Source: Chlamydiota bacterium (GTDB taxonomy: Bacteria > Chlamydiota > Chlamydiia > Chlamydiales > SM23-39). Taken from it: 24,403 nt of DNA. The notes under the pieces are model-generated. The model was given only the letters and a program-made list of their open reading frames with translations. It ran no database searches and was not told the DNA's origin. The stretch spans positions 1 to 24,403 of the forward strand of contig JAJFMM010000183.1 of NCBI GenBank assembly GCA_021772165.1, read 5' to 3'. The position numbers and the translations under genes are program-made. This document shows, piece by piece, positions 14,328-23,807 of the stretch (its first letter is position 1; each line of letters begins with the position of its first letter).

Positions 14328-15998
14328 TGGTGGGGTTTGTGTGAAGCGAAGCTCGATCTGCTTCTGATGATAGCGGAGTAAGAGGAAGCGCTTTAAAACT
14401 CTCTCTTTCTGTCGATACGCATACCAAACTTTCGTGTGACGCTGCTTGAGATAGCTTTCACAATCTTCTAAAGTCTCTTTTTCATGTTTTTGATGGATGA
14501 AAAAGCAGTAGACCGTCGGCACCTTCGCTCGATAGAGTTTATCCATATCCGATTTTTCAGAAACGATTCGTATAGATTCAATCAAACCATTGAACCAAGG
14601 GAAGCGCCGGAATGGTTTTCCTGGCACGAGTATTCTTAAGTGAGGCAGCACGGAGAAAAGCAGAAGGACATCCCACCAGGAGTTGCTCTGAAAGAGAAGC
14701 GCCGATTCCGGTTCAGGGAGAGTTCCTACGCAATTGTATGTTCTGAAGCGCTTGAGGATTTTCCGAGCGAAGAAAGGAAAGAAAAGGTCGGATAGTCGTC
14801 CGCTCAGGATCACTGTGGCAATGAGTGAGAGCATGCCCATCAGAGCGAAGCCTGTAGCAGAGCTTAGTCCCAATCTTTCGCTGATGGCATAGAGGAAAAA
14901 TGCAGCAAACAGAACGCCGATAAAGCTGAAAAAATTAGAAGCAGCGATCACTTGCCCCCTTTTCTCATCGGGACTATTGATCTGAATAAAAGCATCAAAA
15001 GGAATCAAAAACGCACCGCCAAAAACCCCCAAAAACGTTAAGCAGAGGATGACAGTCCACAGATGGGTTGCAAAGAAATAGAGAACGAATAGGAGAATGG
15101 AGATAAAGAAAATACAGATACAAGAGATTCCAGGCTCAACTCTATCTTTAGAGAGCTGGCCAGCGAGTAGCGCCCCGATCGCTATCCCAACGGCGGTGGC
15201 AAGGAACAGATACCCCCCTCCGATTTCGCTGAGGCCAAGCGACTGCATAGCAAAAGGGATAATGTTGAGCTGGGTAAATGCTCCAAGGAAAAGGAAGAAG
15301 GCAGAGCCGAAAATAGCGGGTAATAGGTGTGGGATTTTCCAGCTAATCTTGAGTGTCTGATAGATCTCATAGAGAAAAAAGGGATTGATTTTTTTGGGAG
15401 ATCTTTGAGGTTCGGTTTTCGAAATTCCTAGGCTCGTCAACAGCCCTGCGATCGCAATCAGTACGCAAAAGCAGGCTACAAAAATAAAGTTTTTATTGGA
15501 GACGTCGGTTAAAAAAGAGGCGAGGAATGTCCCGAAAATAATAGCAAGATAGGTAAAAGAAGTAAGGGAGCCGTTGGCCTTAGAGACTCGTTTCGACTCA
15601 ACAAGCTCAGGAATAATGCCATATTTTGAGGGGCCAAAGATCGCACTTTGTGTCGCCATACAAAAAAGTGCTGCGTAGGCACCCCATTCAGATTCGAGAA
15701 TGACTGCAAAGAGCCCAAAGGTCATGATCGCAACCTCGAGCATTTTCGTAAAAACGATGATATTTCTTTTGCTGATTTTATCGGCGAGTACCCCCGCCCC
15801 TGAAGAGAAAAAGAGAAAGGGAATCACAAAAATAGATCCTGCTAACGACAGGATTCTAGGGGCGGCCGCAGGTCCTTGCACATTGATAAGTAGGTAGATC
15901 ACGAGCAATTTAAAAATATTGTCGTTGAGAGCTCCTAGAAACTGTGTGCCGTTCAAAAAGTAGAACGAGCGAAAATCCGATTTAAAAAACCAGCGCAT
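14316..15998 (-). CDS. LplT/YgeD-like MFS lysophospholipid transporter with degenerate acyltransferase-like C-terminus
   Basis: An inner-membrane major facilitator protein, 560 residues. The first 400 or so form about 12 hydrophobic helices with LplT-family phrases QFLGALNDNIFK (19-30), SAIFGPSKYGIIPELV (118-133) and ANGSLTSFTYLAIIFGTFLA (141-160). LplT moves lysophospholipids across the inner membrane for re-acylation; chlamydial genomes carry a related gene, ygeD (CT641), beside recC and recB, as here. From about residue 410 there is a soluble domain whose LLFQSNSWWDVLLLF (434-448) resembles the NHxSxxD core of PlsC-type acyltransferases, but the catalytic His is Ser438. The C-terminal TPPIPK is encoded by the arm of the palindrome at 14166-14327. 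ATG 15998 has AGGAA 9 bases upstream. It is divergent from recC across 158 bases; no clear promoter was found there. Confidence 0.88.
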   Translation of the reverse strand: MRWFFKSDFRSFYFLNGTQFLGALNDNIFKLLVIYLLINVQGPAAAPRILSLAGSIFVIPFLFFSSGAGVLADKISKRNIIVFTKMLEVAIMTFGLFAVILESEWGAYAALFCMATQSAIFGPSKYGIIPELVESKRVSKANGSLTSFTYLAIIFGTFLASFLTDVSNKNFIFVACFCVLIAIAGLLTSLGISKTEPQRSPKKINPFFLYEIYQTLKISWKIPHLLPAIFGSAFFLFLGAFTQLNIIPFAMQSLGLSEIGGGYLFLATAVGIAIGALLAGQLSKDRVEPGISCICIFFISILLFVLYFFATHLWTVILCLTFLGVFGGAFLIPFDAFIQINSPDEKRGQVIAASNFFSFIGVLFAAFFLYAISERLGLSSATGFALMGMLSLIATVILSGRLSDLFFPFFARKILKRFRTYNCVGTLPEPESALLFQSNSWWDVLLLFSVLPHLRILVPGKPFRRFPWFNGLIESIRIVSEKSDMDKLYRAKVPTVYCFFIHQKHEKETLEDCESYLKQRHTKVWYAYRQKERVLKRFLLLRYHQKQIELRFTQTPPIPK

Positions 15999-16156
15999 GC
16001 GATCGAGTTCCTGATTATGATTGCGTATGATCAGCCAATAGCATTGTTATGGTACCCCATTAGCGGACATTGGCGCGAATCCAATTTTCGATCTCAAAAC
16101 TTTACTTGTCTTCTTCGTTCATGGATCTCGGAGCTGCTTTGTGGTAGAATATCTCC

Positions 16157-19100
16157 ATGCTTTATCTTAGTCACCAGATAGATTGTCTAGCAGATTTTTT
16201 AGCCGAAAACCTCTCTTCGGGAAATGGGGATCCTTTCCTCGAGAGATGGATTCTTTTGCCCAGTCAAATCAATAGCCGGTGGCTGATGGGGGCTCTGGCT
16301 CAGAGAATGCCCGGACGCGCTTTAGCCTGTATAAAGGCTCTTTCCTGGCGAGAGGCTTTGTTGCAGGTCTCTCGAAAACAGGGATACCCCATCCCCAATG
16401 ACCTGGATTTACGGCTGGCTATTACAGAAATTTTTGAGAAAAAGGATCTCCCCCCTTCCTTTGCGCCATTAATGGCTTGGCTGGAGCAGCAGAACGGGAG
16501 CTCTTCAAGGCTGGAAAATCTAGTGCGTTTGCTGGCATGCCGGGTTTCTGAAGCGGGGTTTTACGGCCTTTCTGCAGAAAGAGAGTGGCAAAAAGATCTT
16601 TGCAGGATGCTTACTGAAAAAGGGCCTTGGCGCTTTCCCGATCAGCTTTTAGATCATGTCCGCTTTCCCGAATCTGTTGCCGAAGTACACTGTTTTTGTA
16701 TTGATGAAATGCCGGATAAAGCTTGGGATTTTCTTTTGAAACAGGGCGAGCTTGTCTCGATTTATCACTTTTCTCCCTGTCGTATGTTTTGGGATGACAT
16801 CTGTTCTGATCGCGAGAGAAGGCATCTCTCCCTCAAGATGAAAAAATCGAAGGAAGCCTCTTTTGATGACTTTGAAGACTATTTGAAAGACACTCATCCG
16901 CTGCTCGCGAATTGGGGGCGGATTGGAAGACAGACGATTCGCCACTTCGAAGAGGTGGAGAGGGTTGAAGCATATGAGGATAACCATAGCGAGACGCTTC
17001 TAGGGCGAGTGCAGAGCGATCTGCTCTCCTTGCGTACACTGCAGGAGGAGCCGTGCAGAGATGTCGAAGCCGGTGATGATTCAATCGAGATTGTAGCCGC
17101 GGGCTCTTCCAAGCTCCGTGAGCTTCAGATTCTTCGCGATCGACTTTTAAACTACTTTAAGCGCTCTAAGGCAGATCCGGCAGATGTACTGGTTTTAGCC
17201 CCTGATATCAAGCTCTATGAGCCTCTGATTCATTTTGTTTTTGGAGACGACTTGCCTTTGCATATTGCTCCGGTCGCACAGCTTCCCTCGAACGCCTTTG
17301 CACAGGGTCTTTTGCAATTTTTAGAGTTAGCGGAAGGAAGGTGGGATGCAGATCGCGTTCTTGAACTCTTAGAAAATCGCTCTTTCATGGCCAAGCAGGG
17401 GTTAAAGGGAGAGGATCTTGATCAGTACAGAGTTTGGATGCGCGATGCCAAGGTGCGCGGCGGCTGGAATGGGAAGAAGGGTAATTGGACAGATGGGTTC
17501 AAGCGAATGGCTCTGGGTCTCGCTTTTCTATTGCCGAAAGACGCCGGCCTGCAGATTCGAAATCTCGATTGGGGGCAGGCAGACAAATTAGATCAATTTC
17601 TACAGCAGATTCAGCGCATTCGAGAAAGAGCTGCCGAATTTCGCTCCGATGAGAAGCGTACGTTAGAGAGGTGGAGTACTCTTTTGCATCAGACTGCACA
17701 AGAACTCTTTAAACCGCAGGATGGCGAGGAGGCTCTTTTACATAATTTTTTGAAAAAGCTCTTGTCAGCAGCAGAGCACTTTCCTCAAGAGCGTTTCTCC
17801 TTTGCGATTCTTAAATCCATTTTCTTTGACTCTTGTCAGGATGCGGCTACTACTCATCAAGCGCATCTTTGGCAAGCCGTACAGTTTGGGTCGCTGCAGC
17901 TCGGTTCGATTCGCCCCGCAAAGGCGATTTTTCTTTTGGGAATGGATAGCGAGACCTTTCCTCGTAAAAGACCCTCGAGCTCTTTCGATTGGCCCTCTTC
18001 GATATCTGAAAAGCCCGATGTGGATCGCTATCTCCTATTACAGGCAATCTTTGCGGCTAAAGAGCTGCTGTCGATGAGTTATTGCCACATCTCTGCAGAT
18101 GACGGCAAGGTCGTTGAGATGGCGCATCCCTTGCAAGAACTGCTTCAGATCCTCGATCTATTTTATCCTCTGCCAGTTGGCAAAAGATCGGAGGCGTTGA
18201 CGATTTCACATCCATCGCTCCCCTTTGATCGACGCTATTTTGATCCTCAAAGCAATGTACGCTCCTACTCTCAAGAAGCCTACCGGGCAGTCTCCACGGC
18301 CTCGGATGTAAAGCAGTTTTACTTTTGGCCGCAGGTGGAGAACTCGGATCAAGAAAAGCGAGTCCAGTTCGATCTGAAAAATCTGCTCGAGTGTGCAAAA
18401 AATCCTTGGAAATATTTTTTAACAAAAACACTGGGCATCTATCTTCAGGAAGAGTCTCTCTTTTCAGAAATGCGTACCGAAGATTTCGACCTACCCGTCT
18501 ATACGAGAAGAGAGTTGCTGCTGCTCTCTTTGCAAGAACCTCTTGAGAAGGTTCTGTCTCGCCATGCGCATCAATTGCCGCCGGGTGTGTTTGGGGAGGG
18601 CGAGAGAGCTAAGTTAGAGGAGAAGTCCAGGAAGTGGAAGAGTCATTTATCCAAATGGAAGATTCGTCCTGATGAGGTTACCTCCATTCGCTTTTCTTCT
18701 CATTGTCTAGAGCAAAGAACTTTAGAATCGGGATGGATCGAAGCGCCTCCTGTGCGCGTACGGCTTAAGTGTGGCCTGGAGATTGAGATCGTTGGAGAAT
18801 TAACGGGAGTAACTCCTTCCGGGCTTCTCTTAGAAAACAGTGATCCAAAACTGGTCCGAGCTCTTCGTCACTGGCCCGCTTTTCTCATCTACTTGATTCA
18901 TTCGGAGCAGAATCGAGCTGCGCTTTACAGCTTAGATAAGGGAGATGCTCCTGCTTGGGAATTGGATGCTTCTTCTGCGCTGTCTCGTTGGATGGAGTAT
19001 GTTTTTTACGCAGAGAAGAGCCCCTCTCCTCTGATCAAGCCTTGGTGTGAGTTATTTTTACAAAAAGGCTTCGAAGAGTGGAGTCAAAAAGTAGAGACTT

Positions 19101-19234
19101 CTCTTCTAGAAGAGGAGAAGGATCGCTGGATTCGCTGGGTTGTTGCGCGAGCAGCGCCGCTTCCTTTAGAGCGCATCTGGAAAGAGTGGGCTCCCTTGAC
19201 ACGAGAAACTTTTGCGGAGCTTTTAGAACCATGA
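16157..19234 (+). CDS. recC: Exodeoxyribonuclease V (RecBCD) gamma subunit
   Basis: RecC is the non-catalytic scaffold of the RecBCD helicase-nuclease, which processes double-strand breaks and recognises the recombination hotspot sequence. The 1025-residue length is a little below E. coli RecC (about 1120). Supporting stretches: the N-terminal LPSQINSRWLMGALAQRM; SKLRELQILRDRLLNYF near 320 and ADVLVLAPDIKLYEPLIHFVFG near 340-365, both close to the E. coli phrases; and FLLGMDSETFPRKRPSSSFD near 595, like the E. coli LLGMNDGVYPR segment. As expected for RecC, no intact Walker motif is present. First gene of recC-recB-recD, its stop overlaps the recB ATG in ATGA (19231-19234). A TAGAAT box at 16145-16150 is too close to the ATG for a normal leader, so the promoter is unclear. 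Confidence 0.93.
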   Translation: MLYLSHQIDCLADFLAENLSSGNGDPFLERWILLPSQINSRWLMGALAQRMPGRALACIKALSWREALLQVSRKQGYPIPNDLDLRLAITEIFEKKDLPPSFAPLMAWLEQQNGSSSRLENLVRLLACRVSEAGFYGLSAEREWQKDLCRMLTEKGPWRFPDQLLDHVRFPESVAEVHCFCIDEMPDKAWDFLLKQGELVSIYHFSPCRMFWDDICSDRERRHLSLKMKKSKEASFDDFEDYLKDTHPLLANWGRIGRQTIRHFEEVERVEAYEDNHSETLLGRVQSDLLSLRTLQEEPCRDVEAGDDSIEIVAAGSSKLRELQILRDRLLNYFKRSKADPADVLVLAPDIKLYEPLIHFVFGDDLPLHIAPVAQLPSNAFAQGLLQFLELAEGRWDADRVLELLENRSFMAKQGLKGEDLDQYRVWMRDAKVRGGWNGKKGNWTDGFKRMALGLAFLLPKDAGLQIRNLDWGQADKLDQFLQQIQRIRERAAEFRSDEKRTLERWSTLLHQTAQELFKPQDGEEALLHNFLKKLLSAAEHFPQERFSFAILKSIFFDSCQDAATTHQAHLWQAVQFGSLQLGSIRPAKAIFLLGMDSETFPRKRPSSSFDWPSSISEKPDVDRYLLLQAIFAAKELLSMSYCHISADDGKVVEMAHPLQELLQILDLFYPLPVGKRSEALTISHPSLPFDRRYFDPQSNVRSYSQEAYRAVSTASDVKQFYFWPQVENSDQEKRVQFDLKNLLECAKNPWKYFLTKTLGIYLQEESLFSEMRTEDFDLPVYTRRELLLLSLQEPLEKVLSRHAHQLPPGVFGEGERAKLEEKSRKWKSHLSKWKIRPDEVTSIRFSSHCLEQRTLESGWIEAPPVRVRLKCGLEIEIVGELTGVTPSGLLLENSDPKLVRALRHWPAFLIYLIHSEQNRAALYSLDKGDAPAWELDASSALSRWMEYVFYAEKSPSPLIKPWCELFLQKGFEEWSQKVETSLLEEEKDRWIRWVVARAAPLPLERIWKEWAPLTRETFAELLEP

Positions 19235-22200
19235 CGCGCGCGTTTGATGTACTAGATCCTCAGGCGACTCTCTTCGGTCCGAAAATTCTGGAGGCGTCTG
19301 CCGGCACGGGCAAGACATTTGCCATTGAACATCTCGTTGTTCGCCTGCTTCTTGAGGCGCCGCCTGGTGAAGAGCCTCTGCAGATCGAAGAGATTCTAGC
19401 CATCACCTACACGAAAGCTGCTGCTCGAGAAATGCGCATGCGTATTCGTGCCAATCTCAGCAAGGCTCTCGCCTCTCTGCAAAAGGGAGAGACGGATTGG
19501 CCCTATTTATCTATGCACTTAGGCTCCAAAGAGGCGATTCGTAGGTTAGAGGAGGCGCTGATTGGTTATGAAAACGCGCAATTTTTTACCATCCACGGGT
19601 TTTGCCAACGGATGCTTGCGCAGTTTGCTTTGGAAGCGCGTAGTCTACAGCCAGCGGAAGAGGTGGCGCCTCTTGGGAAATCTATTCGTGGCGATACGCT
19701 CGATTTTCTAGAGGAGCAAAGGGTCATTGGTCCTGAGCAGATGCAGCAGCTCAAAGGGGTCTCGATACTTTGCAAAGCTCTTCAAGGCCCCATGCCACCT
19801 GTTGCTGCGGAGGGAGACTTTGAAAAAGACTGCAGGGCGATCGAAGAAGTTCTTGAGCAGTGTCCCTATCGAACGGTGGATATCGTACAAGAATTTGAGC
19901 GCATTGAGGGATTTCGAAAGATAGGTAAGCTTAAGATTAACGAGCTCAGGGAGCAGGCACACTCTTTGAAAGCGCTTTTTCGAGATCCAACTTTGAGACT
20001 CGAGCTGCGTCGACTTTTACAATCTAAACTATTTAGCTTTGTTTCGATGGGCAATAGCAAAGGAAAGAATCCACCGAACTCGCCTGTCTTTGAATGGTGC
20101 ATAGAGCACATGGCGCCTTTGATTCATGCATCGATGGATCAGAGAGAAATTTTTAGACGACTACGCTTTGCTTGGCAGCCGCGTCAGGAAAAACTTCTCG
20201 AAGAGCGTGGACTGTTTTCTCCCGATTTTCTTTTAGAACGAATGAAACGCGCTCTTGCCTATCCGGAGTTTGTCTCAGAGATTCGCAGTCGCTATCGAGC
20301 GGCGGTTATTGATGAATTTCAGGATACCGATGAGATGCAGTGGGAAATTTTTTCCTCGCTTTTCCAAAAGGGGCTGCGTCTTTTTTGCCTCGTGGGCGAT
20401 CCAAAGCAGTCGATCTATCGTTTTCGCAATGCGGATCTCTACACCTACTTTAAAGCGAGAGATTCTCTGGGCTCGGATGTCCATTACTCTTTAGATACAA
20501 ACTACCGCTCTTCTCCGGAGTTAGTCGGGGCTTTAAATGATCTCTTCGCCGATGAGCATTCCGAGCCAATCCTCTGCCTTCCCGGAGAAAACCGAACAGA
20601 GCCTTATCGACCTGTCAAAGCAGGTATCTCCGAGTCGTGGAATCCGGGAGATGGTAAACAAGCTCTACAATTTTTTAAGATCGGAGATCTGAAAGAGAAG
20701 ACGTTTGCCTATATTCTGCGAGAAATTACTGAGCTCCGTCCTCACCTTCGCGGTTTTTCCTCATTTGCAATCTTAGTGCAAAATCATAGGCAGGCGTCTG
20801 CTCTGCAAGCCTATTTGCAGAAGCATTCTCTTCCCTACATCACAAAGAGCAAGGCCTCTTTGGGCGACTCTCTAGCGCTGCATCTACTCGAAGAGCTATT
20901 CGACGTTCTCTTTTTTCCGCGCGATCAGAACTTATTAAAAATCTTTCTCGCAGGAGTATTGATTGGCGCCCCTGTCGAACAGCTTCTCGAAATTCCCGAG
21001 CTACCTCAACTATCAGTGTGGAAGGAGTTGCTGGATAAGAAAGGCCTCGCTGCTTTTTTTAGAGAATTTTTGGCGTTTCGTTGGGACAACGGCCCGAGTT
21101 TTTATGAAAAAATCGTAGCTCGTGGCTCCGAATTTTTCCGTGATATCTTTCAAATCATCGAACAGCTCGTACAGATAGAAACGGTGAGCTTTGAGACGAT
21201 TCAACGAACCTTTAGAGAAGTGGAAGATGCTGATCCCGATGAAGATGCTAGAGGACGTAGGCGCATGGATGCCGAGGAAGATGCAATTCAGATCATGACG
21301 ATGCATGCAAGCAAAGGCCTTGAATTCGATGTCGTCTTTGCTCTCGGTGTTGCCTCAACTACGCCGAAATCGGATGACGATCCGGAGGAAACCAATGCGG
21401 AAAAACTACGCCAGCTCTATGTCGCATTGACTCGAGCCAAGCTCCGGCTTTACATCCCTCTTCTCGAAAAACCGAAGCGCAATGAAGGGCGAGAGCCTCC
21501 TCTTGAGCTACTCTGGCGACGCAGCAAGTTGGGCTCCGATGCTTTTAGCATTGTCGAAGAGCTCTCTCTTCGCAACCCGCATATCGCGCTCGATCGAGGA
21601 GAAGAGATAGAGTCTGTTTCAATGGCTGCGCCTCTAGAAGAAGAGAAAGAGATCCTAGCTCCAGAAGCGGTTCTCTTTCCCAGGCCCTCCGGATCTATTT
21701 ATTCTTACAGCGCCCTTGCAAGAAGTCATGGTTCCGGAGAGGCTCTTCCTGCTCTTGGCGAGGGAAAAAATCTGCACACATTCCCACGCGGCTCTGAGCC
21801 GGGATCCATTGTTCACAAGATCTTTGAGCGCATTTTTTCAGAAGAGAAGAGGTTGGAAGAGATCGTTCAAGAGGAGATCCAGATGTCCGAGTTGGCTGAC
21901 TGGGGAGAAGTCGTTCTAAGGGGGGTTCAAAAAACTCTATCCCTACCTCTTCTCGATGGAGTCACTCTTCTTGATCTCGACCGCTCGAAAGTACGCACGG
22001 AGATAGAGTTCTTTTTTCGAGAGCCACCTCATTTTCTCAAAGGATTTGTCGATCTACTTTTTGTTTGGAACGGGCAGATCTATTTCCTAGATTGGAAGAC
22101 GAATTGGCTGGGAGACGGGGAAGATAGCTACTCGGAAGAGCATTTGCGAAAAGCGATGGATGAGCACAATTATTGGCTACAGGCCTCGCTTTACAGAGAT

Positions 22201-22326
22201 GCAATAGAGAGAGCTTGGCCCGATATTCCGTTCGGGGGTGCCCTGTATCTCTTTCTGCGCGGTGTCGATGCAGCTGGCCATGGCGTTCTTTCCTTTCAAC
22301 CCGAACCTTTTAGGCTGCCAAGATGA
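19231..22326 (+). CDS. recB: Exodeoxyribonuclease V (RecBCD) beta subunit, helicase-nuclease
   Basis: A 1031-residue SF1A helicase with C-terminal nuclease, the 3'-5' motor and only nuclease of RecBCD. Seen in order: Walker A ASAGTGKT (22-29), motif Ia ITYTKAAAREM, motif II VIDEFQDTDEMQ, motif III LVGDPKQSIYRFRNAD, motif V MHASKGLEFD and motif VI YVALTRAKLRLY. The nuclease residues are His862 (GSIVHKIFE), Asp941 (GFVDLLF), Asp954 and Lys956 (FLDWKTNWLG), and the following YWLQASLY box. All expected catalytic positions are therefore intact. I chose ATG 19231, which overlaps the recC stop in ATGA; an in-frame start at 19078 would add 51 residues lying wholly inside recC and unlike RecB. Its stop overlaps the recD start. 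Confidence 0.96.
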   Translation: MTRAFDVLDPQATLFGPKILEASAGTGKTFAIEHLVVRLLLEAPPGEEPLQIEEILAITYTKAAAREMRMRIRANLSKALASLQKGETDWPYLSMHLGSKEAIRRLEEALIGYENAQFFTIHGFCQRMLAQFALEARSLQPAEEVAPLGKSIRGDTLDFLEEQRVIGPEQMQQLKGVSILCKALQGPMPPVAAEGDFEKDCRAIEEVLEQCPYRTVDIVQEFERIEGFRKIGKLKINELREQAHSLKALFRDPTLRLELRRLLQSKLFSFVSMGNSKGKNPPNSPVFEWCIEHMAPLIHASMDQREIFRRLRFAWQPRQEKLLEERGLFSPDFLLERMKRALAYPEFVSEIRSRYRAAVIDEFQDTDEMQWEIFSSLFQKGLRLFCLVGDPKQSIYRFRNADLYTYFKARDSLGSDVHYSLDTNYRSSPELVGALNDLFADEHSEPILCLPGENRTEPYRPVKAGISESWNPGDGKQALQFFKIGDLKEKTFAYILREITELRPHLRGFSSFAILVQNHRQASALQAYLQKHSLPYITKSKASLGDSLALHLLEELFDVLFFPRDQNLLKIFLAGVLIGAPVEQLLEIPELPQLSVWKELLDKKGLAAFFREFLAFRWDNGPSFYEKIVARGSEFFRDIFQIIEQLVQIETVSFETIQRTFREVEDADPDEDARGRRRMDAEEDAIQIMTMHASKGLEFDVVFALGVASTTPKSDDDPEETNAEKLRQLYVALTRAKLRLYIPLLEKPKRNEGREPPLELLWRRSKLGSDAFSIVEELSLRNPHIALDRGEEIESVSMAAPLEEEKEILAPEAVLFPRPSGSIYSYSALARSHGSGEALPALGEGKNLHTFPRGSEPGSIVHKIFERIFSEEKRLEEIVQEEIQMSELADWGEVVLRGVQKTLSLPLLDGVTLLDLDRSKVRTEIEFFFREPPHFLKGFVDLLFVWNGQIYFLDWKTNWLGDGEDSYSEEHLRKAMDEHNYWLQASLYRDAIERAWPDIPFGGALYLFLRGVDAAGHGVLSFQPEPFRLPR

Positions 22327-23807
22327 AAGAAGAATTTACCCTCCTCGATCGCACGTTTGCAGAAGCTCTCGATCCATCTGCGCCTCCCTTTCTCTGCCGA
22401 CTTATGGCAACGTCTCGTCAGGGGAATCTCTGTATGCGTAGTGAGGAGTGTCCTATTTCTCCGGATCTTATAGCAGAGGGTGGCTCTCTGCCAGATAAGC
22501 CTGTAGTTCGTGACCAGGATCGCTACTATCTCCAGAGAAACTGGGTACTGGAAACGACAATTGTTGAGCAGCTAGCGCGGCTTTTGCGCTTGGATCCGAA
22601 AGAGCTGTTTGATTCAGGTCGATTCCAGATTCCACCAGAGCTCGCAGACGCTCAAGCAGATGTCGTCAAGAGCGTCTTCACTCGTTCGCTCACTGTTGCA
22701 GCAGGCGGGCCGGGCACGGGAAAATCGTATACGGCTGTGCAGACACTCAACTGTTTGGCCTCAGCTCTTCTCAAGGGTGTGTTGCGAGTGAAGATCGCGG
22801 CTCCCACTGGTAAAGCAGCTGATCGTCTGGCACAAGCTCTTCCACCCTCTGAAAAGCTCGAGATTGAAACGCTCACGTTGCATCGCCTTCTTCGGCTACA
22901 ACCTGGGCGAGTCCGGCTTTTTGAAAAGCAGCAGTTGGATGCGGATCTGATCATTGTTGATGAGGCGTCTATGATCGATGCCTCTCTTTTTGCTCACCTG
23001 CTTCAAGCGATCCCCGATGGATGTCGTCTCTTGCTTCTCGGAGATGCAGAGCAGCTGCCGCCGGTCGATGGCGGTAGTGTTTTTCGTGACCTAACTGAGC
23101 TGCTGGCGATTCGGCTTCAATTCTCCCATCGGACACAAAAAGAAGGCCTACATCGTCTTTTTGAAGCAGTACGGGGTGGGGATTTGGCGCCGCTTTTAGA
23201 GGTATTAGAGCCTCTGCCCAAGGATCTCTACTCCTGGATCGAAACGGAATTTCAGCTCACCGATCCTGAGCAGTTTGCTCATACTCGACTGATTTGTCCT
23301 CTTCGAAAGGGGCCATTTGGTGTTGATGCTCTGAACCAGGGGCTTGTTTCCCGGCTACAAAAGCGTCTCAAGGTGGGGCAAAGCTGGTCTGCTCCTATTC
23401 TGGTTACGAGCAATGATCCTCATCTTCGGCTTTACAATGGAACTCCGGGCCTTTTGCAAGGCACTTATCAGGGAGGCTCTATTCCTTATGGATCGGAATC
23501 GGTGCTATTTGGAGATGGACGCACCTTCTCTCTACGGCAGCTCTCAGGTTTCGAATTTGCCTTTGCTCTCTCCGCTCACAAAAGTCAGGGAAGCGAGTTC
23601 GAGCGCGTTGTTTGTCTTTTGCCGCCGGGGAGTGAAGAATTTTGCCGAGAAGCACTCTATACAGCACTAACACGAGCCAAAGAGGAAATTCGCTTGGTTG
23701 GCTCTAGAGACGTTCTGGAAAAGATGTTGAATGCGAGAACCCACTTAGAAAGTGGCTTTAGAGAAAGAATGAGAGGGAGATGCTCTCCCTCATCAATTAC
23801 GCTTTAG
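22323..23807 (+). CDS. recD: Exodeoxyribonuclease V (RecBCD) alpha subunit, 5'-3' helicase
   Basis: A 494-residue SF1B helicase, the 5'-3' motor of RecBCD. Seen: an N-terminal domain (about 1-110), Walker A AAGGPGTGKSYT near 129-140, APTGKAADRL near 160, Walker B LIIVDEASMID near 210, GDAEQLPPVDGGSVF near 240, SAHKSQGSEFE near 418-428 and ALYTALTRAKEE near 442. It is about 110 residues shorter than E. coli RecD (608); the helicase motifs are complete, so the missing part falls mostly in the N-terminal and linking regions. The ATG overlaps the recB TGA in ATGA (22323-22326). In Chlamydiaceae recD lies apart from recBC, but here it directly follows. The 3' end overlaps the convergent 23797 gene by 11 bases. 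Confidence 0.95.
   Translation: MKEEFTLLDRTFAEALDPSAPPFLCRLMATSRQGNLCMRSEECPISPDLIAEGGSLPDKPVVRDQDRYYLQRNWVLETTIVEQLARLLRLDPKELFDSGRFQIPPELADAQADVVKSVFTRSLTVAAGGPGTGKSYTAVQTLNCLASALLKGVLRVKIAAPTGKAADRLAQALPPSEKLEIETLTLHRLLRLQPGRVRLFEKQQLDADLIIVDEASMIDASLFAHLLQAIPDGCRLLLLGDAEQLPPVDGGSVFRDLTELLAIRLQFSHRTQKEGLHRLFEAVRGGDLAPLLEVLEPLPKDLYSWIETEFQLTDPEQFAHTRLICPLRKGPFGVDALNQGLVSRLQKRLKVGQSWSAPILVTSNDPHLRLYNGTPGLLQGTYQGGSIPYGSESVLFGDGRTFSLRQLSGFEFAFALSAHKSQGSEFERVVCLLPPGSEEFCREALYTALTRAKEEIRLVGSRDVLEKMLNARTHLESGFRERMRGRCSPSSITL
23773..23791. terminator. Hairpin at the recD 3' end, possible terminator
   Basis: A perfect 8-bp stem, GAGGGAGA (23773-23780) and TCTCCCTC (23784-23791), has a 3-base loop and lies inside the last codons of recD, just past the stop of the convergent gene. 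In the minus direction it is followed by TCATTCTTTCTC, which is pyrimidine-rich; in the plus direction there is no T run. It could terminate the 23797 gene, less likely recD. Confidence 0.35.

Noticed and set aside
16145..16150. TAGAAT box ahead of recC as a promoter
   Set aside because: It lies only 6 bases before the ATG and has no -35 at a suitable distance, so it would require a leaderless transcript.
19078..19230. Upstream in-frame extension of recB
   Set aside because: The extra 51 residues lie inside recC, resemble no RecB sequence, and ATG 19231 forms the same ATGA overlap used at the recB-recD junction.
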